NCBI GenBank assembly: GCA_035041965.1 | Contig: JAPYMA010001994.1 | Location: forward strand, 1-64,000 | DNA: 64,000 nucleotides | From: Anisakis pegreffii | Lineage: Eukaryota > Nematoda > Chromadorea > Rhabditida > Anisakidae | Direction: 5' to 3' | In this document: positions 44,801-54,800 of the stretch, piece after piece | How the letters are laid out: the number at the start of each line of letters is the position of its first letter | Numbering within the stretch: the stretch's first letter is position 1 | Notes under the pieces: generated by a model | The model's input: the letters and a program-made list of their open reading frames with translations, nothing else | Databases searched by the model: none | What the model was told of the DNA's origin: nothing | Position numbers and translations under genes: made by a program

Positions 44801-47076
44801 AAACTATTGGATCATAATGAAAAAACATTCAATCAATCATAACGAGTTTTGTGTATTTCATGCATAGATTATGTCACTTGAGCAGTGCATGTAGATTCTG
44901 TGATGAATAAATGTGTGTTTCTCCCCCAAAAAACTACGAATCGTCTGATGACAACTGAATAAATTATATAAAGTACGCGAATCGTATCGAATCAGATTAT
45001 AAAAATCAAATCATCCATGAACATATACAATGAGTGAGCAATCCAATAACAAATTCGAATGAAACCAACCAGACAGTGAGACGAGTCCATATGGTTGTGG
45101 TGTACTTCTAAAGAATCGATTGGCAAAATCCGGCGAATCAAGTGTTAAATAAACGACATTCCCTAGAAAGAAACCAGCCGTTTGACCGACTGCATTGCAA
45201 GTCGATGCATATCCTACGTTCTTCCTGAAATCACATCATCATTTCTATGTTACTTACTTACATAGCATATCTTTTTTTGTTATCACCATCATCTTACCAA
45301 GTTATGGAAATCACTTTCTAATCTTGTTGTGCCTCACTTATTGACGGATAAAGATAAACACTGTAAAAGTTAATGAAAAATCGATTCATGCGCAGAGCAG
45401 TCAGGGCGTATGCGGAGTGTTGGTTAATGTAATATTTTGGTTGGTGAACGTTGGTTAGTGGAAGTTGATAAACATAAAACGTAACGATTCCGCAAAATCA
45501 CGCGATGGTTTGGCAAGTGTAACACATTTAATTCGGACTTAAACCTCCGCATTTTTTTGGAATTTTTCTTTGAGGCAAATCAACGTTTCCCTGCATCAAT
45601 ACGGCATAAAAATGAAGATAACACGTGAGCAAATTCAATTTCTGGGCAAATTACCTGGATAACATGGTCAATGCCCACCCATCGACGGCAATATCCTGAG
45701 TGGCAGCCAAAAAATTGAGTGGTAGAAATACAAACATCAAAAACAGTACATTTGGTGCTTTACCGGCTGCAAAATGAACATTGAACAACTCCGAATGAAT
45801 TCGAAATTCATAATGAAAAAAACTGCACATAATGAAAATTCATAGTGAAAGTAGTAATCTGTTGTCGAATAATTGAATAACGAAGATATGATCACCGAGA
45901 AACGATTTCAAATGCACAATGAACAAACAGAAACAAATGAAAACATTGTGAATAACCTTGAGATCCGTTCTCGCCCATGATATCGGACACTTTATACGAT
46001 AAAACCAACATGAATATACCGATCAGGTACTGACACGGCACCATCCACGATTTTCGACGTCCCAATCGCCTCCAATAAACCGAATCCACAATCGGTGCCC
46101 ATAATAACTTTAAGCTTAAAACAAATTTGAGTTGGTTTACGAAACACTCGAATAGTTGAGGTAAATGTCTGATAATTTGATAATGATGGTTTTAACTTTG
46201 ATAAAGATGGTAAATGTCAATTTGATAATGGTACCTGAATGGCCAATAAGCAAACGAGAAGACGGCTTGTTGTCCATACGAAGCATTCTTACTTGATAAA
46301 ACCAATGGGATTGCGGCAATTAAACCTAACGGTATTCCTTGTAATAGGTACAGAAATAACAGCAAACATATCGATTTGAAGTCACCGTGTAGCGACTTTT
46401 GAGTTCGTTGAAACCAATTTTGCGTTGAATCGATCGTTAACTAAAACACACTGCTGGCTAGTCGACGATTTTGATGTGGTAAAATGAAATTATTAAAAAC
46501 TGAAAATGAAGTGACAAAATTAAAAACACAAAGATATCACATCAACATTCCAATTAAATCAGACTGAATTGTCAATAAAAAGACGAGGAAAAAGAAAAGT
46601 AAACTTGACAAAGTGAGTCACACAGTGGCATATAGTTGATCGAACAACGAGACCAATAAAAATACGATGAAACAACACCAATTAACAGTCATCAATAACA
46701 AAAACACATGTGATAACATTTACAAATGTGATCAACAAAACAAAAAGCAAATCGCTACCTTGTCCGGATGAATCAGTCCCTCACGTTCAAAATCATCACC
46801 GAACCTGTCCTCAGAAATACTCGATCTTCGCGAGCTCAAAGTCCTCGTTCTTGGTCTAAACAACAGCGGAAACTGAGGACCCATTGAACCCGAACCCAAA
46901 ACTGGCTCATCAGCCAGCACATCATCAGTAGTCTGAGGTCCATCCTCCTCATCAATCACATACCCATTGGTCAGGTCTTGTCTTCGCCTTCTACGTATCT
47001 CATCAGCCATTTCGCTTTCGATTTGCACAAAAAATGGTCTACTCCACTTATTCCTTACTCTGTCTCCAATAACCAT
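38891..47076 (-). CDS. Acetyl-CoA transporter, SLC33A1/AT-1 family, C-terminus unresolved
   Basis: A multi-pass major-facilitator-type membrane protein. In animals SLC33A1 carries acetyl-CoA from the cytosol into the endoplasmic reticulum and Golgi lumen for protein acetylation. Exons: 46759-47076, 46235-46440, 45957-46114, 45655-45766, 45070-45224, 40225-40312, 39989-40106, 39518-39622, 39231-39431 and 38978-39100 (or read-through to 38891). All phases agree, giving 528 codons to the GGNWP motif. Family motifs include LLQGIPLGL, KLLWAPIVDSVYWRRLGRRK, AATQDIAVDGWALTML, VGYASTCNAVGQTAG, KYTAGPRPLN and GGTYMTLLNTLNNLGGNWP. The last 80-90 residues of the family (a lumenal Cys-containing loop and a final helix) were not found. 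Intron 5 (4.8 kb) holds a plus-strand gene. Confidence 0.92.
38978..40312 (-). CDS. SLC33A1 exons 6-10, second membrane half
   Basis: Exons 40225-40312, 39989-40106, 39518-39622, 39231-39431 and 38978-39100. They read FVFFWGWVFLVTTTMVLLF, GIVDTYVVLWRIIRLKPMIW, FAATDGITSLKLIGMGMP, LLPWMIGKYTAGPRPLN, FAALLWWTPSF, AIWVIAYCFHQ, then SMMAFNAQISDPKIGGTYMT. The donor after GGNWP is GTGAAG. If it is not used, a basic tail (VKRRTKTRKRF...) runs to a stop at 38891. Confidence 0.88.
39207..39229. repeat. (AAT)n microsatellite
   Basis: About eight AAT triplets directly downstream of the exon 9 donor of the SLC33A1 gene, in an AT-rich intron. Confidence 0.85.
40313..43310 (-). other. SLC33A1 intron 5, 3' part
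   Basis: No gene supported on either strand. It contains a GC-richer block at about 41780-41860 related to the 54.1-kb minisatellite. It also has a short duplication: acagacgaatatgaatat occurs near 42257 and 42658, and acggccacattcataa occurs near 42694 and 43228. Confidence 0.6.
41783..41850. repeat. Isolated relative of the 54.1-kb minisatellite
   Basis: A GC-rich block with ccggctgaag, ggcctcagcccgagact and ccccgaga. On the reverse strand it resembles the cagccgaagtc and agccgaag core of the repeat at 54135-54350. It lies in intron 5 of the SLC33A1 gene. Confidence 0.35.
43311..44583 (+). CDS. Secreted protein with possible ground-like domain, nested in SLC33A1 intron 5
   Basis: Exons 43311-43437, 43598-43726 and 44093-44583, phases 1 and 1, total 249 codons with the stop. 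Exon 1 starts MLINHLPIIDNRLPSLLLIY and carries a hydrophobic signal or anchor (LLLIYSYLLFTF). Exon 2 encodes a Ser/Glu/Asn-rich linker. Exon 3 encodes a globular domain of about 150 residues containing CKSEKLKELILETI, AESRFGYWWSAVII and HYCFYSNC. The order Cys-helix, FG, aromatic strand, paired Cys weakly resembles the nematode ground-like domain, found in hedgehog-related proteins. The resemblance is by eye only. The acceptor of exon 3 (TGCTGAG) is poor. The gene is transcribed opposite to SLC33A1. Confidence 0.5.
45070..46440 (-). CDS. SLC33A1 exons 2-5, first membrane half
   Basis: Exons 46235-46440, 45957-46114, 45655-45766 and 45070-45224 encode the first membrane segments. Visible are the conserved LQGIPLGLIAAIPLVL helix, FSFAYWPF, the LGRRKSWMVPCQYLIGIFML loop and helix, the AVDGWALTML signature and the QTAGFFLGNVVYLTL helix. 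Phases are 0, 2, 1, 2 and out 1. Confidence 0.92.
46759..47076 (-). CDS. SLC33A1 exon 1, cytosolic N-terminus
   Basis: Hydrophilic N-terminal tail of 106 residues with an Arg cluster (EIRRRRRQDL), a Ser/Arg patch (RTRTLSSRRSSISED) and acidic parts. It ends HPDK at a GTAGCG donor. The first ATG (47074-47076) gives MVIGDRVRNK. An internal ATG (MADEIRRRRR) is an equally possible start. A possible acceptor (ccaatgcag) just upstream means the 5' end may be incomplete. Confidence 0.75.
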
Positions 47077-49114
47077 TAGTATAGTTCGGCCTGCATTGGT
47101 GGCCGAATTAAATATCGAGCGGAACGTCGAATACAGCTTATAACGTTCGATGATTTACAAGCACAAATCCGGCCGGGACATTACAATTACAATTATAATA
47201 CAATTGTCAAACTCCAATTGAATGATGCATGACGTCGGCTTAACACTATCCACAGGCACACTATGCGAACTAATGCAAAATAGTTGGTAGCAGGCCAAAT
47301 TGCGATTACTGTAACTCGTATTAGCTATAAATTCTTAATGACCGAATAATTTCTCGAGCACATCAAGAATGTACATAAAAATTTGCACATTGATCTGGAT
47401 ATTGAAATGTCTTCAATAAGCTGATTTGTCCAATTCAATGCCATATGGATTCCAATGCCTGAGAGCGCTTAATTGCAATTGAAAGCAACAGATCTAATCA
47501 TTCATTTAATCAGCAATTAGAACTCATTACGAGTTTCTGTGCCTCTTCGTTATCACCAATGTCAAATTCTTTTTTCCTGGCAACATTTTTCCAAGTGGCT
47601 AACGATAATAGTGTTGGGGATCATCTGTCTTCATGAAATCCTCACTTCAATGATTGGGTTGGCGAGTACTAAGGTGTCGAGCTACTCTTCCATATTGCTC
47701 CTGTTTTCTGGGGATGGGAATCGAAGTGAATTTGAAAATACTCTCTGATTGATCAACTGAACATGCACCCAATGCTTCAAACACCGAAAGTAGAAGGGGA
47801 GTAATCTCGCTTCAAAACAAATCCCATATATCATTTTTGGAACATGCATAAATCGCTCACGTTGCTATTATCTGCCAGTTTTCTTTGATTCCAGATAGGT
47901 TGGTTCGAATGAGTACGAACAGATGATGTCTCACACCAATTCGCCAAACTCAGAACTATCAGCTGCTTACTAGAACTCATAAATTTACTAGCTTATCGAG
48001 GGCAATGCACAATGAAAGTAGATTGGGATACTGTAATATCATTGAGTGAACAATTAGGCAAACCTCATTGTCACGTTGGGCTGAGCTCAAGCCCAAGCAT
48101 GACTCCCAATCTAAGTTGGTTGTGAGCATGAGCCTAAGGCAAAGTCTGACCCTGACTTTGTCAAGAGGGACTAAATCGCACTCGGATGACTTCTTAACAG
48201 GTTTCGATGCGCTCTATTGCCTCATTTTTTGGTACAAGACTGAACAGTCATGTTATAAGTCGTCACTGATGAATCTTTTTAAATGATCTACTCATAAATT
48301 GTAAGCTATTAATAAGACATGAATGAATTGAAGTTATCTCAACGAAACAAGATTAGACTGAAATTATTATCGAATCATTTCATAGACAACAACAGCAGCA
48401 AGATGTACTCATAATTGCGCGAAATTAAATGTGACAAGTTTAAACCGGAGCGAAGTTATTGAAACAAAAGCAGCAGTAGCAGTAATTTTGTGAGGATGTC
48501 GAAAAGGAATGTGTGATTATGTCATCTGAAGTTGAGATGTAATGGCGTCATTGTTTCATTTGTTGCTAAGGAATCCCATGCCATTATCAGTACACTGATA
48601 GGCGAGTGAACAGTCAAAGTCATTCACAACAAATTTTTCGTTCAATTAATTTTATTACAACAAAACGACGTCTTTGTCTCTCTCACTTGCTTTGACTATC
48701 ACGATGAAGGTTTTCGATAAAGATAGTGAATGAATTCAATTGAATTGATCGAAAACGGTCGCCTATCCAACCGTATTAAATCAATCGCCATCCTAATTGA
48801 TCCGTCTACGGATCTATCTGATGGTGAGAAATAGCGATGTCCGTGTTCCAGTCAAACCTTTTTCTGTTCTACTCTACCAGAATATCGAACAGTACGTCAA
48901 AAGTTTTGAACAAACGCATAACCAATCAAACACTTCAGTATGTAGTCACATTTGAACAATACAAAATCACTGTCAAATAATTGAAGCAGACAAATGAGAA
49001 GTGCCCAGACTGGAAAAAAAGAGAGTAGACAGATACAGCGAACAGTAATGATAGTACAATTGATGAGAATCGCAAACAAAAATATTCAACAAAAAAAATT
49101 GGCGAAAGAATTAC
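47077..49114. other. Intergenic region upstream of SLC33A1
   Basis: No gene supported. The sequence just upstream of 47076 has a GC-richer segment (47090-47180) that could include the SLC33A1 5' UTR or promoter. A block near 48080-48165 (gggctgagctcaagcccaag, cctaaggcaaagtctgaccc) resembles the minisatellite at 54.1 kb. Confidence 0.5.
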
Positions 49115-49192
49115 CGTTCCAGGACATGTTTCAGCCGGGTGAACGGTGCACTGATCGTGAATCGGTATGAATGCGTCTCTATCGTTTGGCAT
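49115..49192 (-). CDS. Candidate first exon, unrecognised
   Basis: ATG opens MPNDRDAFIPIHDQ, then CTVHPAETCPGT, to a GTAATT donor in phase 0 (26 codons). The composition looks coding and no AG acceptor exists between the upstream stop and the ATG, so it would be an initiator exon. No following exon was found. Confidence 0.25.
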
Positions 49193-50810
49193 ATTTATGA
49201 GCGAATACGAAATAATCAGTGAACAGAATCACTTTAATGATGTGTCGTCAATGCAAAATCACTGATTGGATTTGAACCGAATGCAATATTAGACGGATGC
49301 AATGACTAATGCAGTGATTAATTATCCAGAATACCATGCAATAATGACAAGAATGCTTTTCAGAAGTGAATTTCTATTGGGAAGTCAGCTTTTGATGCTT
49401 ATCAGATTACGTCAAACTGCTACACATTACAAGGTTCAAGGATTAGTTCGACACTTCTATTATCAGTGGGGTGATAAGCTCTCTTCAGTATGCTGTAGTC
49501 AATACCAAAGTATTCGTGTGAATAATAGCAATATTAAGAATAACAGTAATTAATATATCAATGATAATAATTAGAGAAATACAATTAGAACAATACGATA
49601 GGATAGTTGAAAAAAAGGTTCAGATAATAGTGATGATGTAATGATGATTAATAATAAGAATAATAATGAGTGATTAACAGTAATTGATAATAAACAAAAT
49701 AAAAAGATCAGTCGATTCAAAAAATATTGATTGAGTAGGACGACTTTAAAGTGAATACAAACACAATGGTGGATAGGTGAAACGGTGATGGATGTGGTGA
49801 ATTTGCGTGAGTGCTTCAAATTCAATATTTAATCTGTCAATTATATTTATTTATATTATTTATTATACAAATGTCACTAATAATAACTTTCAAACAACTG
49901 AATAATTATTTTGACTGATATAATTTTGTTGAATCGGCAATAGTGAACTGTAATAGTGATGCATGTGACTGATCGCATAATGTTGACATTATGTCATCAG
50001 AATTAAATTCTTAATTGAATACTGCAATCCTTTGAAGCAATCCGGTTTTTTGACTCGTCTCTCTGTGTTTTCCAGGTGTTTTTTGCTGTTTATTTTCGAT
50101 TGATAATTGATAGCAATTGAATACACAATTTCTTCTTTATATATTATTTATGGGAATGTGAATATACGATATTCAAACTGAAATAAGTTCAGAAAAGGAT
50201 GATGGAATGATGCGTGTTGGAAATCGGGAAGAGAATTCCAATCAGCAGTGAATAACACACAGTGATAATAGACTGTTAATATGCTGATAGCGTATCACTT
50301 AATGCATAAACACACTAGACAATAACAGATATTCAGTTTCGATGAGCAATATTAATGTGATAATGACACTCATAATGAACAAATATATACTCATAACTAT
50401 GAAAATGATCGTTGATTCTTGTGATACGTTATGATATGGCATGATCTGATAAAATGAATTCATGTGAATGATATGATAAGACCAACTACTGATAAACACG
50501 CAGGAAATAACGAAAAAATTAGCGATACAGTGATAGATGAATAATATTTTTACGGCAATATTATTTTAAAAACAATATTAATCAGAAGGCAACAACAAGA
50601 TCTTGGTTTCGCATGGTATTTACGACTACTGATAACGTACACAAATCGTAAATTATTCGCAATACTTACATTACACAAGACTTTTGGTGATACGTGAACT
50701 GACTGTGAATGAATACTGTATGACTGGGCAATATGTTACTTGAACACTTCAGAAAAAATAGCTTATAATAGCAAATGACAGCGAATGATGAAAATGATAA
50801 ATGTGCTAAC

Positions 50811-51050
50811 CTTATCAATGATAGCCGTTGTACCGAATTTGCGATGGACATTATTATTGTTATGATTATTGTTATTATTGTGATGATTATTATTATCACT
50901 GTTGATAATTTTATCATTCTTTTGAGTGCTCATTTTTCGATTAATTCCCAATTCAGCATCATTCAAATGAAATTTTTCCATATTCTCATTTAGTTTATTC
51001 TCCACAATAATCGCTCTGTCACTTGATGGCATTGGAGCGACATTTGCCAT
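50811..51050 (-). CDS. Candidate first exon with Asn/His-rich tract, unrecognised
   Basis: ATG in good context (aaaATGgca) opens 80 codons: MANVAPMPSSDRAIIVENKL, a charged helix-like part (NENMEKFHLNDAELG) and a run of Asn and His. It ends FGTTAIIDK at a GTTAGC donor in phase 0. It looks like the hydrophilic start of an intracellular protein, but the downstream exons were not found. Confidence 0.3.
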
Positions 51051-51108
51051 TTTTATTTGTTTTTTCGTTTATTATTTATATTATTATTTATGATATTATT
51101 ATTTATTG

Positions 51109-51129
51109 TTATTATTATTATTATTAATA
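51109..51129. repeat. (TTA)n microsatellite
   Basis: Several perfect TTA/ATT triplets, just upstream (on the minus strand) of the candidate exon at 50811-51050. Confidence 0.7.
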
Positions 51130-51713
51130 ACCTGTAATGAAGATTAATTATGTTCAATGGAAATTAAGAGAACACGAACGAATGAATACGCCATCGAGAA
51201 GTACACAAATGGTGATCGTACAAGAAACTTGCTAAAGTTTCCGCATACCGCTAGAATTTTCTCATATAAAACGAATGAGAAATATAAATTGATAATAATA
51301 ATCACAGCAATAATACTAAAAACATTAACAATAATAATAACAAAGACATTAATAAGTAGAAAAAATAGTAACTATCAATGATTTATACCAATGAGAGCGC
51401 GTATCCTTGAGAATTCATCAAATAATGGTCTCGAACGTTTCTGGTACGGTTAGTAGTTAATTAATTGAAGATGGAAAATATTTCACTGATTGCACACTGC
51501 TATTTCTCACAGGACAGGAGATCCCCTTGAAGGCGATGGGGGACGATATGAAGACCGAGGGATGGGGATAACATGATAATACAAAAGAGGATATTGAGAT
51601 TTAGTCCGGCAAATCATTAACAATTGATTTTCTAAGATAATTCTTCATAACACTCCCTCCAGTTATATTTTTAAAATGTTGCATCGATCACATCGAATTG
51701 AATCCTCTGATTG

Positions 51714-51807
51714 AATCAATGCATTGTTAGCAGCAAATCGCCTGATCAATGCACCAAATTCCTCTGGTGCATTGACCAGGCGATTTACTGCTAACAATGC
51801 ATTGATA
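51714..51807. repeat. Near-perfect foldback, 43-bp arms and 8-base loop
   Basis: The left arm 51714-51756 and right arm 51765-51807 are inverted copies with 40 of 43 positions paired around the loop aattcctc. The two internal mismatches are A-C pairs on the plus strand but become G-U pairs in a minus-strand RNA, so that RNA would fold with a continuous stem. A weaker related block (gcattgataccagacgat) follows at about 51824. It could be a small inverted-repeat element or the precursor of a small RNA. Confidence 0.8.
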
Positions 51808-51809
51808 TT

Positions 51810-54800
51810 ATTTTGGTGTTAAGGCATTGATACCAGACGATATTCTTTTGGTTTGGTGTTATGAAGTTATGAATTGTCAAGGGAGGTAAGGGGGAGGCTC
51901 AACAAGGCTCAACAAATGACGATCCTCCATATGATCGAAAACGTCTGTCTGTTTTAGCAGACTGTCTGATTTTCCGATCCAATAATGATCATTTTTATGT
52001 AAAACGATTGAAATCCATTCTCACAAAGCAGAAAAAGGGTTATTTTCGAAAAGAAAAATCGCTATCTGTCTGCATTCCTTTAATTCACGTTCACCATTCC
52101 AACCACTAAATTCACACCAAACCAATCCAAATAAGTACCACAGGTCGAACAGATATAAGCCTTAACTAAACCCATTTCGATAAAAGATATAAGCTCGAGA
52201 GAATGATAACATGATAGAACACAAGTTAACACGTTTGCTGATAACAACACATTCATAAAGGGTCAAATAAAGTTGGAAGTGAAACAGGAACGAATGTTAT
52301 GCATTGTCAACAAAATGTTTGGTGGAATAGACGAATTCAAGACGATAAATCAAACAATAAATGAATAACTCATTAAAGAAACTGACTCAAATATAAACCG
52401 AATTTCCAGTATGCGGAACACCCTTTCGATGCACTTTTTTGTCATTTTTGTACATTTCTGCAGTCAGTTGCTATTTTAATTCATACATTTTCATGCCACA
52501 AATTCTTTGTTGTTATTGTTACTGTTGTGAAGATTCTTTGAATTGTTCACTCAATAACCATCAACATTTTTATTGCGATTCAGATATTATTTCTATTGCT
52601 ATTTAAAGTATGGAAAATTTCTTCGGTTTTGTTTATAATTACAGAATGAATCATAACTTCAGCCAGAATAATTTTTGTGATGCGCAAAAAAATGACGAAG
52701 GAAGAGACCAGAAATGAGAAGAAGTGCAAATGTCAGAGTGGAATTTGAACGAAAAAAATTTGGGATAGAAAAACTGAAATAATAAAATTAAGAAATTCCT
52801 TTTTCAGACATAACGATGATGTGAATTTTATGATGACGAGCAGAAAATTTAAGACAGAAAAAACAGAATCCAATCGAAAAGAACGCACTGAAATGAATGG
52901 CATTCACTCGAATTACCAAAATTTTAATTAGATTTGAGATGATCACAAATGCTTGACACACAAATGTTAATAATCTAATTACACCTCCAAATTTGCACGA
53001 AAATATTCCTTCAAACTATCCATTTGGAAAACACATTTTCAAATTGCGCTAAAATATATTTCGCCATTAAATATTAGTCATAACAATTTAACAATTCTCT
53101 AGTATTAGTCAGCTAACTTCCGAAAAAATGTTAGTTCATTCAGAATCGTGATAATGGCCTTTTATTGCGTCAATCCTATTATATGATATCAGCGAGTCCA
53201 TGAAATGAATTTAAACGGAAATCATTTACATTCGTCAGTTCTCTAAGAAGCAAGAAGATAATTTTTTCAATTGATCATCACGCATCTGCTGAATCGTAAA
53301 ATTAGCCAAAGTCATGATTCAAATTTGCATCATAATGAGTACAGCGCAGCAGGAGCAGATGATACAATAGAACAGTGAGATCATCTTAGAGACTGTATCA
53401 CATTTTATATGATTGATTGTGAACGCTTTCGGTGCTTTCAATTGTGAATCGTCTAAAGAAAAGCGATTGTCAGTCGGTTGTTTATCACAAACTTTTGATG
53501 AGTTTTTGTGCGGCTCAGCAAACCCGACAAATTCGTTGAATTCAAAATTCAGGTCATAAGTTTGGAATTCGCTGACTAAAAAGTTGATTAAGATTGACGT
53601 TCAAACGATTGAATAATCATGTGTCAGTTATTCAGTGAACAAGTGACAGCAGTTCCCACATCATACAAAAATGCGTAATATTTATAACTATTTGATTGTT
53701 AGAGTTGAAGATAGAAAAAAAAAGAAATTCCATAGATGGAAAATGGAATTCCACAATTGAGATTCGTTGTAAGCAAGAAGAATGAGCGTCAAAATTGAAA
53801 TCGCTAAGATCACAGACTGTCATTTGGATTCGGGAGCCTTGCGCTTTGATCATGCTGTGGATGGAGCAATACTCCGTGAGCAATCGGAAGGCTAGAGAAG
53901 TCGGTCTTTTTGAGAGGATACGATCGGATCCCGAATCGGAAACACAGTACCAGTTTATCGAAGCATCAAGAGAGAAGTTTTGGTGGCTAAGTGCGGGCAA
54001 TTGCTTATTGTAGGATGCATGCATGCATCTCTCCGTGCGATTTCGTTTTATAGGCCCGAGTTTTAAAAGTCTGTTCGAAGTAATTCGCGGCACTCATTTC
54101 GAGGAAAGCGTTAACATGAGCGCAGAGATAGCCCCAGCCGGAATCTGAGTAAGACACAACCTAGACCTTGAGTGAGCCCCAGCCGAAGTCCGACGTAAGA
54201 CTCAACTCAGAGTCGGAATAATCCTCAGTCGAAGTCCGCGATAGGCCTCAGCCCAGAGCCAGAGTAAACCCCAACCGAAGTCTGGGATAAGCCTCAATCT
54301 ACGCCCGGAGTGAGCTCCAGCCGAAGCGCAAGGTAGTCCTCAACGCCCGTCCCGTAAAAACACCATTAAATCAAATGGCTGACTACCTCGGACATTTTTC
54401 AAAAACACCGCCAGATGAGTCAGCAGTTCGTCTCAAAGTGTTTACAACAAACTAATTATAATAACAGATCAACAACAATTTTGAATTTCATCAATAAATT
54501 TTTATGAAATTTGATAGACGACGAATTTAACGAATAGATAAATATTGTTGAGTGCTGAATTAAGCGCAGAAATGATCACATGCAATACAATATCAACTAT
54601 TAATTATCAACAATTAAACTTTATTTCCTACGAACAATGCTATAATAATGTCTGAGCATTGAACCGGATTTTAGACTTTTTCTGTTTTTATACGTCGTTT
54701 ATTAGTCTCGTCGGGTTCCTCTTTTTCCCAATCGTTTCTACCACTTCATTGAACTTATTAAAAACTTATTCATTTCTAGACTAACCATAATTTGTAGACG

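Noticed and set aside
53632..54093. Minus-strand frame of 153 codons
   Set aside because: No start context, domain, composition shift or splice partner. Chance length is plausible in this region.
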